Below are positions 43,703 to 53,143 of a stretch of 64,000 bases of DNA, one piece after another. Made by a program: the position numbers and the translations under genes. The notes beneath the pieces were generated by a model. It was not told the origin of the DNA, made no database searches, and saw nothing but the letters and a program-made list of their open reading frames with translations. The DNA is from Staphylococcus delphini. Lineage in GTDB: Bacteria > Bacillota > Bacilli > Staphylococcales > Staphylococcaceae. Numbering within the stretch: the first letter of the stretch is position 1; each line of letters starts with the position of its first letter. The stretch covers positions 1-64,000 of the forward strand of contig NZ_LR134263.1 in assembly GCF_900636325.1 (NCBI RefSeq), in the 5' to 3' direction.

Positions 43703-45016
43703 ATGAGTACAAATACATCTTTAAAGAAAAACATCGGCTTTTTTGCATCGCTTTCACTTGTCATGGGATCAGTCATTGGGGCAGGTGTATTCTTCAAAGC
43801 TTCAAGTGTGACAGAAGTGACCGGTTCAACGAGTATGGCACTCTTTGTTTGGTTGCTTGGCGGTATTATGACCATTTGTGCCGGTTTGACAGGTGCTGAA
43901 CTTGCTGCAGCCATTCCTGAAACTGGCGGACTCACTAAGTATATTGAATACACGTATGGAGACTTTTGGGGATTTTTATCAGGCTGGGCACAAGCGTTTA
44001 TTTACTTTCCAGCTAATATCGCTGCACTAGCCATTATTTTTGGGACACAAATCATTAATTTATTTCATTTATCGACATCATTGTTACTCCCTATTGCAAT
44101 TTTGAGTGCCGTTTCGATATTAATGATTAACTTTTTAGGCTCTAAAGCAGGCGGAATTTTACAATCTATTACACTTGTGATTAAGTTGATCCCTATTGCA
44201 CTTATTGTCATTATCGGCTTCTTTCATTCGAGTGACGTATCATTTTCTCTCTTTCCTGTTGTGAATGGTACGGATTCGAGTTGGTTTGAAGCGATTGGTG
44301 CAGGTCTTCTTGCGACAATGTTTGCGTATGACGGTTGGATTCACGTTGGTAATATTGCCGGGGAAATGAAAAACCCTAAAAAAGACTTACCAGGTGCCAT
44401 TACGCTCGGTATCGGTCTTGTCATGGTCGTTTATTTACTTATTAATGCCACATTTTTAATGACACTCCCAATTCACCAAATTGAAGGTAACTTAAATGCC
44501 GCAAGCGAAGCATCTTCAATTTTATTCGGTGCAGGGGGCGGAAAATTAGTCACGATTGGTATTTTAATTTCTGTATATGGCACGATGAACGGCTATACAA
44601 TGACCGGCATGCGTATTCCTTATGCTATGGCAGAACGTAACCAACTGCCGTTCAAGCGTTTATTTTTAGACTTATTACCTTCACGGACACCATGGCTCGG
44701 TGGCATGATTCAAATTGTCATCGCTGTGATCATGATGTTATTAGGCGCTTTTGACACGATTACGAATATGTTGATATTTGTCATATGGACATTTTACTGT
44801 ATGGCTTTCTTAGCGGTATTGATTCTTAGAAAGCGAGAGCCAGAACTGCACCGTCCATATAAAGTACCATTGTATCCCGTCATCCCAATGATTGCATTAC
44901 TAGCAGGCACATTTGTCTTGCTGAATACATTATTCACTCAGCCCCTTCTAGCAATCGTGGGTATCGGGGTCACAATGTTAGGTATTCCGATTTATTATTA
45001 TCAGAAAAAACATTAA
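43703..45016 (+). CDS. Amino acid permease (APC family, SteT-like)
   Basis: This 437-residue transporter has 12 predicted membrane helices and the APC N-terminal signature SLVMGSVIGAGVFFKASSV. By family it is an amino-acid/proton symporter or exchanger, and SteT of Bacillus is a serine/threonine exchanger. Its place behind alanine dehydrogenase and threonine dehydratase suggests uptake of serine, threonine or alanine. The ATG lies behind GGAGGC, 32 bp after tdcB. Confidence 0.9.
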   Translation: MSTNTSLKKNIGFFASLSLVMGSVIGAGVFFKASSVTEVTGSTSMALFVWLLGGIMTICAGLTGAELAAAIPETGGLTKYIEYTYGDFWGFLSGWAQAFIYFPANIAALAIIFGTQIINLFHLSTSLLLPIAILSAVSILMINFLGSKAGGILQSITLVIKLIPIALIVIIGFFHSSDVSFSLFPVVNGTDSSWFEAIGAGLLATMFAYDGWIHVGNIAGEMKNPKKDLPGAITLGIGLVMVVYLLINATFLMTLPIHQIEGNLNAASEASSILFGAGGGKLVTIGILISVYGTMNGYTMTGMRIPYAMAERNQLPFKRLFLDLLPSRTPWLGGMIQIVIAVIMMLLGAFDTITNMLIFVIWTFYCMAFLAVLILRKREPELHRPYKVPLYPVIPMIALLAGTFVLLNTLFTQPLLAIVGIGVTMLGIPIYYYQKKH

Positions 45017-45059
45017 TCATACAAATAACACCCTACTTATAAAATTTTGACACGACTAC

Positions 45060-45108
45060 AATAGTCCGAGACTTTCGTCATGCGTTGCGAAATGTCTCGG
45101 ATTTTTTT
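45060..45108 (+). terminator. Terminator of the ald-tdcB-permease operon
   Basis: TCCGAGACTTTCG... pairs with ...TGTCTCGGA, followed by TTTTTTT. The stem shares TCCGAGA/TCTCGGA with the terminator in the FokI-like island at 37.6 kb. Confidence 0.85.
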
Positions 45109-45240
45109 GGAGTTCATTTTTGATACATGCTTAAGTCATCAAAATATTAAAGAGGTTTTACTTTTGTTTTTGCCTTTCTTATAATTTTATTGTTTAATAA
45201 AAAGCATAATTATAATAAAGTCTCATTTAGGATGTGGAAC

Positions 45241-45988
45241 AATGTGTCAAAATCATATGTATCAAAATAAAAAAGCTGATATAAGCATCAAAAAACTAAG
45301 ACATAAAGCTGAAATACCGCTAATCAAATTTTGATTGTTCATCATTGTGATTGCAGTTTGTTTGGGCTGTTATTTTCTTTTAAACGGCGGTGAATTGTCT
45401 AAATGGATGAGTGTAATACTGTTTGGTTTACTCTTTCCAATTATCGGCTTTTTTGCGATTAGAAAGAATTATTGGGCAAGTGCTTCAAACAGTGTAGAGA
45501 TTACAGCAACACAATTTCCTGAAATCTATCAAATTTTTATGGAACTTGCTGATGAAATGGGATTTTCAAAAAATGGCCCATTAAAGACGCCGAGATGATA
45601 TATCAATAACGGAAATGGTAAGATGAGTGCATTTGCAGCTAAATGTACATTGCGTAAGCGTTATATCGTCATTTATAGTGATTTACTTGATGTTTATTAT
45701 AGCCATAAACAAAACGAATTGGTCCGCTTTGTTCTAGCACACGAGTTAGCGCACCATAAATGTGGACATACAAATCTATGCCGTTTAATCCTTGCACCCG
45801 CACTAAAACCACTATTCTTAGATAAAAGTCTCACAAGGGCACAAGAATATACGGCAGATCGGACTGCAGTCTATTATGCCGAAGAAGGCACTTTAGACCT
45901 ATCAGACCACCCCGTTGGTAATAGAAGGATGCAAGCATTAAAAGAAGCAAAAGAAAATGGATGGGATATCCATGGGAAAATTTTATAG
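45241..45988 (+). pseudogene. M48-family zinc metalloprotease, decayed
   Basis: Pieces in order: an N-terminal start MCQNHMYQNKKADIS behind AGGATG, which stops at TGA (45331); a frame-shifted continuation from 45335 with a membrane segment; an in-frame stop at 45596 after KNGPLKTPR; then YINNGNGKMSAFAAK, the zinc motif HELAHH near 45740, and RAQEYTADRTAVYYAEEGT. Relatives have more sequence between that point and LSDHPVGNRRMQAL, so an internal deletion is also likely. At least one frameshift and one nonsense codon make it non-functional. The family is HtpX-like, membrane-bound. Confidence 0.8.
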
Positions 45989-46002
45989 GTAAGGTTAATT
46001 GT

Positions 46003-46036
46003 GCCATCTACTTTGAGTTGCGTAGGTGGTTTTTTG
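46003..46036 (+). terminator. Terminator after the M48 pseudogene
   Basis: CCATCTAC pairs with GTAGGTGG (one G-T) and is followed by TTTTTT. Confidence 0.65.
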
Positions 46037-46309
46037 TGCGTATGACACGAGTCAACATTTAATCGTTCAACGTTAGATGAGGATGATCAAAGGAACTGTT
46101 AGAAATATGCAATAGCGCGTACTCAATTTTAAGTTATCATTTTAAATTTAACGTGACAGATAGTTCTGAAATTTTAATGGTAGAGGTGTACGGGAAAATT
46201 GTGATGCAGATTTTATTTCGGAGTATAGGCAAGAAATAAAAAGAGAACCAAGCATATAAAGGAGAAATAACTTGGAAGGAAAAAAGACGTAAAAATCAAT
46301 GAAAAGGAC

Positions 46310-46344
46310 AACTATCCGGAAAAACCGGATAGTTCAAAAGTAAG
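46310..46344 (+). repeat. RhuM-like hairpin repeat, left copy
   Basis: AACTATCCGG, five A, CCGGATAGTT form a perfect 10-bp hairpin, followed by CAAAAGTAAG. The same 35 bases with two changes occur at 48967-49001, on the other side of the glycosyltransferase gene. Read in frame it encodes TIRKNRIVQK, matching the conserved TIRKxxIVQ core of RhuM proteins. Confidence 0.75.
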
Positions 46345-46399
46345 AGGTTGTGCCATTTTTGTGTATAAGAAAAGCGCTCATACGAATCAATTTCAAATA

Positions 46400-48745
46400 T
46401 TACGTGAGGCTTAATAATAAGTTTTTCTTTTGACGTAAAGTGTCTTCTTTTGTGCTGCGTATAATATTTTCTAGCACTTTTATATCGCTTTTCTCATGAT
46501 CATAAGCCATTAATCGCTGGATCATATGTGTGTAATCAATGTGCGTCGTATTTTTAATTTGTTGTGCTAATTTTTCTTCATTGTGACTGGCGATTGGAAA
46601 ATGCCCCAATTGATGAATGTTAAAATTAAAACCGATATTTTGGTTATAGTCCATTTGATCTTCATGAAGTAAAAATATAGGTTTATTTAAATGTGCATAA
46701 TCAAAAATAGTAGAAGAATAATCTGTAATCATCCAATCAGATATGATGTACAATTCTTGAATATCTACCAATTCATTATAAAAGCAATGAATGCGTTGAT
46801 CTAACGTGTTGTAATGATTTCTTAAATGCCCCTCATTAGGATGAAGCTTTACAATGATATGAATGTGTTCGGGCAAATATTCCAGCAATTTTTTTAAGTT
46901 AATATTTGACACACAATCACGTTTTTCTTGACGCCATGTAGGACAAAATAGGACATATTGTTTGTCTTTATCTTGATGTTGAAAATACTTAAATTGTATT
47001 TTTTGACGTTCTGTCGCATTGTGATGGTGCAGGAGGTAACTATTTCTAGGTGCGCCGTCTGTCAGAACTTGTAAATGATGATTTTGATCTAATTTAAACG
47101 CTGATTTGAATAGCATTGTATTAATATGAGAAGAAGTTAACAAATAATCCCATTTCATCATTCTTGGCAGAAAAGCATTGAGTTGCTTTGCGCGTTCTTG
47201 AGGGTTGTTTAAGTTGCCGACCATTTTCTTCAAAGGAAAACCATGCCAAGTTTGAACAAAAATCTGCTGTGGATGCTTTCCAACTTTATCCCAAGTGTTG
47301 CCGTTCACAAATACATATTTTGAACTTTTGAAAGCTTCAATGTACGCTTGACTACCAAAACGTACCGGAGTTAAACCAAAACTTCTAATCTCCATGTCAA
47401 CCAGGGCATTTTTTGAACTTACGAATATCTGCATTTCTGGATAATGTCCCTTTAGAGACAAAGCGATATATTTAGGGTCTCCACTAAAGTTGCCGCCGTG
47501 AAATGATTCTACAAACACATGTGTATCAAGCGGCTCTATGTTGTTTTGTAACTTTTCTGTACGCTTGTAATAAATATTTTTAAGATGTGCCTTAAACCGT
47601 GGATTGTTTAAAATTTTTCGGAAAAGCAATTTATCATTAAACTTCAGATAGAGTTCAGTATGCTTTTGTTTGTTATCGGTAAAACGGCGCTTTTTCACAC
47701 GTCTCAAACGTTTTTGACACGGACGTGCTGCGACACATGTTTCAACTTTTGATAAAAACAGTGAAGCATAATGCGGGATAAGGAAACTTTGCTGTAATAT
47801 TTTAACATCGTCGTCCCTCATGTCACGTGTGTATTTTCGATTGAGAAATTGTAGTAATATATCAGCATCTTCTAATAAATTTTTGGTTAGGAATTCAATG
47901 CCGTGGAAAGGTTCGTAAATTTCTTTGAGTACTTTATCATTGCCTTGATAGATGAGTGCTTTATTCCCTTCTCCAAGAGACTCTAATATTGAAAAGCCTA
48001 ACGTTTCATAAGGTGAAGTTGACATATAAATATAGTTGCGTGGTTGTTTACCGTTAATATGTATATAATCCTCTAATTGATAATAACGCACTAAATTTTT
48101 GTATAGTATCATTGAAGGGCCGTAACCGATTAAATACAAATGAATATCCACATGTGATTGATTTTTAACAATATAGTTAATTAAGCGGATGACATATGAA
48201 ATATCTTTAACATTATCTTCAAAACGCGACTTAATTAACAGATTTCTTCGTGTATTTGAAGGCACCTTGTCAATATCGATATGTCTCGTATTAACGTATA
48301 AGGGAAACACATAAGGATAATCAAACATGGCTTGAAACTTTTGTTGAATACTTAAAGTACTCACGCGAACCGCATCTATGTGTTGAAGATCTGCACTAAA
48401 ATCTTGTGGTAGATAGCTTAATGGCCCGTGGATTTCCCCAACGATTGTGACGTGAGGATTAAAGTGTTTCACATTTTGAGCATATTTAAAAAAGGACTCT
48501 CGCGTAATGATTAAATAATCGACATATGCCATTTCATGTTCATCTTTAAATGGACGAATCGTGAAATGATCACTTTGAATATTTTCATGAATGATGAGTT
48601 CTGTATATGCTGTTTCATCAAAAGGTTGGTAGTTAAAATAAACGACCTGATGATCTTCTTCAAGCATTGAATGAATCAAATTAATATTACTTCTAGAAGT
48701 GCCACCTTTTGCAAATATATTAAACCCGAAAATACCAATCTTCAT
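46400..48745 (-). CDS. Bifunctional glycosyltransferase / CDP-glycerol glycerophosphotransferase
   Basis: This 781-residue protein has two domains. Residues 1-340 resemble a GT4-type glycosyltransferase (FAKGGTSRSN near the start; SPYETLGFSILESLGEG as the nucleotide-sugar EX7E motif). Residues about 390-770 are a CDP-glycerol:poly(glycerophosphate) transferase domain, with QTWHGFPLKKMVG, FCPTWR, VKLHPNEG and ITDYSSTIFDYAHLNKPIFLL. It probably builds or decorates a teichoic-acid-like polymer at the cytoplasmic membrane face. The start is the ATG of MKIGIFGFN; TTG at 48763 is possible. It is single, flanked by hairpin repeats on both sides, with no other wall-polymer genes nearby. Confidence 0.85.
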   Translation of the reverse strand: MKIGIFGFNIFAKGGTSRSNINLIHSMLEEDHQVVYFNYQPFDETAYTELIIHENIQSDHFTIRPFKDEHEMAYVDYLIITRESFFKYAQNVKHFNPHVTIVGEIHGPLSYLPQDFSADLQHIDAVRVSTLSIQQKFQAMFDYPYVFPLYVNTRHIDIDKVPSNTRRNLLIKSRFEDNVKDISYVIRLINYIVKNQSHVDIHLYLIGYGPSMILYKNLVRYYQLEDYIHINGKQPRNYIYMSTSPYETLGFSILESLGEGNKALIYQGNDKVLKEIYEPFHGIEFLTKNLLEDADILLQFLNRKYTRDMRDDDVKILQQSFLIPHYASLFLSKVETCVAARPCQKRLRRVKKRRFTDNKQKHTELYLKFNDKLLFRKILNNPRFKAHLKNIYYKRTEKLQNNIEPLDTHVFVESFHGGNFSGDPKYIALSLKGHYPEMQIFVSSKNALVDMEIRSFGLTPVRFGSQAYIEAFKSSKYVFVNGNTWDKVGKHPQQIFVQTWHGFPLKKMVGNLNNPQERAKQLNAFLPRMMKWDYLLTSSHINTMLFKSAFKLDQNHHLQVLTDGAPRNSYLLHHHNATERQKIQFKYFQHQDKDKQYVLFCPTWRQEKRDCVSNINLKKLLEYLPEHIHIIVKLHPNEGHLRNHYNTLDQRIHCFYNELVDIQELYIISDWMITDYSSTIFDYAHLNKPIFLLHEDQMDYNQNIGFNFNIHQLGHFPIASHNEEKLAQQIKNTTHIDYTHMIQRLMAYDHEKSDIKVLENIIRSTKEDTLRQKKNLLLSLT

Positions 48746-48966
48746 TTGACCGCACGCTCCCAATAAAATAATTCGACAATATTATATTATAAAAATAAAA
48801 ACAATGCAATTTTCAAAATATTACCACTCTAATAATCTTATATCATAAAATAAAGCATTACTTATTAGAACTGTCTCAAAGCCAATTGATATTATGTTTT
48901 AATACAAATATATTCGAACCCAACGATAAACCTCGGAGAATCATTGTCAAAAATATATGGGATTTG

Positions 48967-49001
48967 AACTATCCGGAAAAACCGGAAAGTTCAAAAGTCA
49001 G
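48967..49001 (+). repeat. RhuM-like hairpin repeat, right copy
   Basis: AACTATCCGG, five A, CCGGAAAGTT (one mismatch in the stem), then CAAAAGTCAG. It is a direct repeat of the element at 46310-46344. Confidence 0.75.
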
Positions 49002-49143
49002 TTATGGCGAGGGTTTGAGCGTATTGCCTGGGAAATAGTTTGTAAGTATAGAGTGTGTTAAAAATGTTTTGGAATAAATCACAAAACGCAAAGGTTAAAT
49101 TGACGCGTACAGAGAAATTTTTTGACATATGCATTTCGATTGT

Positions 49144-49171
49144 AGAACGTATGTTCTGTTTGTGCTATAAT
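49144..49171 (+). promoter_or_regulatory. SOS (LexA) box and extended -10 promoter of rhuM
   Basis: AGAACGTATGTTCT (49144-49157) is a perfect palindrome with the GAAC-N4-GTTC core of Gram-positive LexA boxes. It overlaps the -35 position of an extended -10 promoter TGCTATAAT (49163-49171). Repression by LexA and induction on DNA damage are inferred. Confidence 0.7.
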
Positions 49172-49202
49172 GTTTTTAAAAATGTGACAGGAGGCGTGAA
49201 AA

Positions 49203-50207
49203 TTGAGTAATAACTTTTTAATGTACCAAACTGAAGACGGTCAAACGAAAATTGAGCTTCGTTTAGAAGATGAAACTGTTTGGATGACTCAAAAATCACT
49301 CGCTGACTTGTATCAAAAGAGTATTAAAACAATAAGTGAACATATTAAACATATTTATGATGAAGGAGAATTGACTAAAGAAGCAACTATCCGGAAAAGC
49401 CAGATTGTTCAAACTGAAGGAGATCGGGAAGTTACTCGAGAAAGCAATTTTTATAATCTAGAAGTCATTATTGCTGTTGGGTATCGCGTAAGGTCACATC
49501 GCGGGACGCAATTTAGACAATGGGCTACAGATAAAATTAATGAATACCTAGTCAAAGGCTTTGTGATGGACGATGCGCGCCTTAAAGAAATGAGAAATAT
49601 AGGTTCTGATTATTTTGATGAATTGCTAGAACGAATTAGAGATATTAGAGCATCTGAAAAGCGATTTTACATAAAAATAACGGATATCTATGCCACATCA
49701 GTAGATTATGATCCTCAAGCAGAAATCACACGAACATTTTTTGCTACTGTTCAAAACAAATTACACTATGCAATTCACGGCATGACAGCAGCAGAATTAA
49801 TTCAATCTAGGGCCGATGCAGCCCAAAACAATATGGGTTTACAATCATTCAAAGGCGAAAAAGTTCGGAAAAACGATGTCACTATTGCCAAAAATTATTT
49901 AACTGAAAAAGAATTGAAGTCACTTAATCGAATTGTGACAATGTATCTCGATTATGCAGAAGATCAAGCAGAAAGACAGCAACCGATGTATATGTCAGAC
50001 TGGATCGAAAAATTGGATGCGTTTTTACAATTCAACGATAGAGAGCTACTGCATAATCCAGGTAAAGTGAGTAAACAAGTGGCAGATTCATTAGCGCATA
50101 GTGAGTATTTAAACTACAATCATGCCAGAAACAGAATGAATAGCCACAGTGATTTTCTAGATTTTATTAAAGAAAATGATGTAAAGTATTTTTCCGACAG
50201 TGACTAA
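49203..50207 (+). CDS. RhuM family protein
   Basis: This 334-residue member of the Virulence_RhuM family was first named in a Salmonella pathogenicity island; its biochemical role is unknown. Family features include ETVWMTQKSLADLYQKS near residue 26, the TIRKSQIVQTEG core (about 62-73), NLEVIIAVGYRVRSHRGTQFRQWA and the C-terminal AYLxY-like NRIVTMYLDYAEDQAERQ. The start is a TTG 8 bp after AGGAGG. A LexA-type palindrome in its promoter suggests DNA-damage induction. It is commonly found near mobile elements and defence genes. Its own coding sequence contains a degenerate form of the hairpin repeat found at 46.3 and 49.0 kb. Confidence 0.87.
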   Translation: MSNNFLMYQTEDGQTKIELRLEDETVWMTQKSLADLYQKSIKTISEHIKHIYDEGELTKEATIRKSQIVQTEGDREVTRESNFYNLEVIIAVGYRVRSHRGTQFRQWATDKINEYLVKGFVMDDARLKEMRNIGSDYFDELLERIRDIRASEKRFYIKITDIYATSVDYDPQAEITRTFFATVQNKLHYAIHGMTAAELIQSRADAAQNNMGLQSFKGEKVRKNDVTIAKNYLTEKELKSLNRIVTMYLDYAEDQAERQQPMYMSDWIEKLDAFLQFNDRELLHNPGKVSKQVADSLAHSEYLNYNHARNRMNSHSDFLDFIKENDVKYFSDSD

Positions 50208-50214
50208 AGTTGTG

Positions 50215-50325
50215 ATGGACAATGCATACCCCGAGCTGAAGCGTAAAGCCGATCTCATTGCGAAAGATCATAATCATAACGGTGTAATCCATACTTTAAA
50301 TGTATTGTTAGATTTGGAAGCTTAA
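50215..50325 (+). pseudogene. Short coding fragment of unknown origin
   Basis: This frame of 36 codons starts VMDNAYPELKRKADLIA and ends LLDLEA before a stop, 8 bp after rhuM. It continues upstream in frame into the rhuM tail (FPTVTKV), which suggests the 3' end of a lost gene rather than an independent one. No ribosome-binding site is visible. I do not recognise the protein with confidence. Confidence 0.35.
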
Positions 50326-50359
50326 GTAATATTGGTAAAGACACTTCAATATGTCATAA

Positions 50360-50400
50360 AAAACGTCTATGTTCCCGTGAGCATAGGCGTTTTTATTTTT
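50360..50400 (+). terminator. Terminator downstream of rhuM
   Basis: AACGTCTATG pairs with CATAGGCGTT and is followed by TTTATTTTT. The following 400 bp to the CPBP protease gene show no further feature. Confidence 0.75.
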
Positions 50401-50799
50401 CATGGAGACTTATTTTTCCACTTTGTAAGCAAATAGTGTCAACACAGTAGAAGCATGTAAGAATTTTTACTAAGTATATACATTCTTTAACTATAAATAA
50501 CCTAAAGTAGTTAATAATATGACATATCATGTAATGTAGGTACACATTTAGGAAGCTGTTTGTCATAGCAATAGTTTTGAAAGGGTAATTGGAAATAGTT
50601 TATTGAAAAATGCGGATTCAAACTAATACAACTAAAGGTTACTTAATACACAATATTGATTTAAAAAATACATATTATAGACCTTTGAAATTTGCTATGT
50701 TATTAAAGTAGGAATAGTATCATGTCGTTTGTAAAATAGCGTGTATTGAGATATGGATTGAACAAAAGACATCATGAGAATGAGCAAAGGAGAATGTTT

Positions 50800-51633
50800 A
50801 TGAATTCTTGGAGGACGTTATTTAAAATTTTAGGATTAATCTTGTTAATGTTTGTACTTTCTGTTTTTGCACAGAACATTGCGATTTCTTGGCATTTATT
50901 GTCATTATTAGGCTTCGAGTATGTTTTACATGGCTTAACGTATGTTGTCGTTGCGCTATTTCTAATTAAATTAATAGCTAACAAAATGTTAAAAAGGCCG
51001 CTCTCGTATTTTCGTATTACACCAATTCGTATTTTTCCGAGTAGTATGGTTTTAGGTGTGTTATTAGCCACACTTACAATTGTTTTCTATTTTGTCTTTG
51101 TGCCAGGGCATTTTAGTGTGACTCATGTTGAATCAACAAAGGCGTTTTTGGAAATGATTTTTGAATTGATTGTCCTTGGAGGAATTGCAGCGCCGATTGT
51201 TGAAGAGGCGATTTTTAGAGGTGTTTTACTGAAATATATTGAAGAAAAAACCAATATTGTCGTTGCGATGGTGATGACGTCTGTCATTTTTGCAATGGTA
51301 CATTTGTTTAATGGGCGATTAACGGGGATAGATTTTTATTTGTTAATCATCGGTGGCACAATGGTGGGTATACTGTATGCGATTGCTGCTTATCGTTATA
51401 ATTCGATTTGGGCGAGTATTGTGCTTCATATGTGTTGGAATATAGGATCACTCATTACAATTTCCCCAACTCAAACTGACGATGGATGGATTCAATACGT
51501 AATTAATAGTCATAACGTATGGCTTACAGGTGGGGCATACGGCTTTTCCGTTTCTATCGTTGCAATCATAGGTTATATGATTACAGCTATAGTGATTCTC
51601 TTTTTAAAAAAGGATAGACATTTTTCAAAATAA
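50800..51633 (+). CDS. CPBP-family intramembrane metalloprotease
   Basis: This membrane protein of 277 residues has about eight hydrophobic helices. The CPBP (Abi) motifs are present: VEEAIFRGVL (the EExxxR glutamates), a His in FAMVHLFNG, and the C-terminal SIVLHMCWN. Relatives process CAAX-type prenylated or peptide substrates, or give self-immunity to bacteriocins. The start is the ATG at 50800, spaced 6 bp from AAAGGAGA. No bacteriocin precursor is visible next to it. A small membrane protein gene follows after about 115 bp. Confidence 0.87.
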   Translation: MNSWRTLFKILGLILLMFVLSVFAQNIAISWHLLSLLGFEYVLHGLTYVVVALFLIKLIANKMLKRPLSYFRITPIRIFPSSMVLGVLLATLTIVFYFVFVPGHFSVTHVESTKAFLEMIFELIVLGGIAAPIVEEAIFRGVLLKYIEEKTNIVVAMVMTSVIFAMVHLFNGRLTGIDFYLLIIGGTMVGILYAIAAYRYNSIWASIVLHMCWNIGSLITISPTQTDDGWIQYVINSHNVWLTGGAYGFSVSIVAIIGYMITAIVILFLKKDRHFSK

Positions 51634-51750
51634 AACGTGTTTAAATTTTAGAATGAATGTGACTTTTTATATGAGAAATAAAACATAGCAATACATATCC
51701 CATAGTCTCAAAATAATATAAAGCTAAAAGGTAAAGAGGTGAAAATCAGT

Positions 51751-51924
51751 TTGAAAAAGAATAAGTTCGATTTAATTAATTTAATTTCTATCATCATGTT
51801 AGCAGGAATCCCTTTACTGTGCTTATATGTTCTCAAACTTCAAAGCACTACTGTGTTTATTATATTTGGTGTGCTTCTAGTATTGTCTATCTTATTTGAT
51901 AAAAAAAGAAATAAAGAGGGCTGA
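51751..51924 (+). CDS. Small two-helix membrane protein, unknown function
   Basis: This product of 57 residues has two hydrophobic segments (about 9-28 and 32-50) and a basic tail DKKRNKEG. The start is a TTG 9 bp after AAAGAGGTG; a GTG at 51739 adds four residues but overlaps the ribosome-binding site. No family is recognised. It could be linked with the CPBP protease upstream. Confidence 0.5.
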   Translation: MKKNKFDLINLISIIMLAGIPLLCLYVLKLQSTTVFIIFGVLLVLSILFDKKRNKEG

Positions 51925-51980
51925 TCCTTCTCTTTTTACTTATATATAACCGAGTTTCCCGAAAACCCCACACGCCAAAA

Positions 51981-52169
51981 CTATTTTTGAGTGTCAGACT
52001 TCTTCTTTTTTAAATCGACATATAGACTAATAACGCTAGAGAAGATGACAGATAACGGACATAACATCAAGTATATGTCGAATCCTCTCACGAAAAAGAT
52101 AACGGCGAGTATGAATCCAGTCACAATCATTACGATATCAACAATTAAGGCTAATGTTGTTTTAACCAA
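51981..52169 (-). CDS. Small two-helix membrane protein, unknown function
   Basis: This product of 62 residues has two hydrophobic helices and a Lys-rich end (DLKKKKSDTQK). AGAGGAGGAAC is an excellent ribosome-binding site for the TTG at 52169; the ATG at 52187 overlaps that site and is unlikely. It is convergent with the preceding small membrane gene. No family is recognised. Confidence 0.5.
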   Translation of the reverse strand: MVKTTLALIVDIVMIVTGFILAVIFFVRGFDIYLMLCPLSVIFSSVISLYVDLKKKKSDTQK

Positions 52170-52187
52170 TGCTGTTCCTCCTCTCAT

Positions 52188-52666
52188 ATCACTACATCGT
52201 CGTCATTATATGTTTAATTTTAAAATAATTATGCTACTTTATACCCATTTTGTGCATTTGTTACATTATATTTTTAAATCTTGTCATGCTATTAATGATC
52301 AATAGTGACCTCAGTGACTGCTCATCGGCTATTGATTGTTTTTCCTCCTATATGGCGCCACAGAACGTATAAATCAACGTCTATGCCTAACTTTAAGCTA
52401 TCATTGTCGATTGCAGTATTTCATCATTTGTGAAAACGCCATTGATGAGAAAAGTAAGAAATGCCGCGTTAAAATCGTCATCAAACCATTTTATGTATTT
52501 TTTTAATTTCTTACTTTCTAAATAATGTAACCAAAACACATACTTTTGGAATAACTGTCATCAAAGGGGAGGCTACTTTTTATATTGATATTAGGTTCGG
52601 ACGTGGGTTGTACTTCACGTTCATGTTGTTTGTCATTAGTTTCAATATAGCGCGCCTTTATGATAG
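52188..52666. other. Gene-free stretch
   Basis: About 480 AT-rich bases without a supported gene. An ATCAATAG ... CTATTGAT inverted repeat near 52300-52338, followed by a T-rich run, may be a terminator. Confidence 0.4.
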
Positions 52667-53143
52667 TTAAAGCTGCTTTGTCATTACGATTTCATCTTTA
52701 ATCACAATACCATTGTTACCTTTAAGAGGAATGGAAGGTTTGACACGTCTTGCCATATCAACAGCGTTTGGTCGAATGGCCGACATGCGATATCCATTTC
52801 TTTGATAAAAGTACAACGCTTTAATGTTTTCATTAGTCGTTATCAATTGGAGGGTATGGATATTTAAAGAATATGCGATATTTTCGACGTGCTGAATGAG
52901 CTGACTGCCAATACCTTGATTTTCTTTATAGCTCTCTAGTGAAATGATTTCCAATATGTCCATACCAATTTTATAAATTAAGACACCTATTAGACTTCCG
53001 GCTTCAAATGCTAAGATGCAAGGGTATTGTGTTAAATCATAGTGACCTGATGAAACGACCATTGTTGAATCGAATTGATGCTGTGTTTTTAATTCTGAAA
53101 CTAAGTGTGCATTTAACTGTTGTAACGATTGAAATGTAATCAA
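52667..53143 (-). CDS. GNAT-family N-acetyltransferase
   Basis: This 158-residue protein has the acetyl-CoA-binding motif A as ENQGIGSQLIQHVE near residues 74-87 and LYFYQRNGYRM in motif B. The segment ILAFEAGSLIGVLIYKIG is the usual beta-hairpin before it. The substrate cannot be told from the sequence. The start is a TTG behind AAAGGGGCG. Confidence 0.85.
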   Translation of the reverse strand: MITFQSLQQLNAHLVSELKTQHQFDSTMVVSSGHYDLTQYPCILAFEAGSLIGVLIYKIGMDILEIISLESYKENQGIGSQLIQHVENIAYSLNIHTLQLITTNENIKALYFYQRNGYRMSAIRPNAVDMARRVKPSIPLKGNNGIVIKDEIVMTKQL

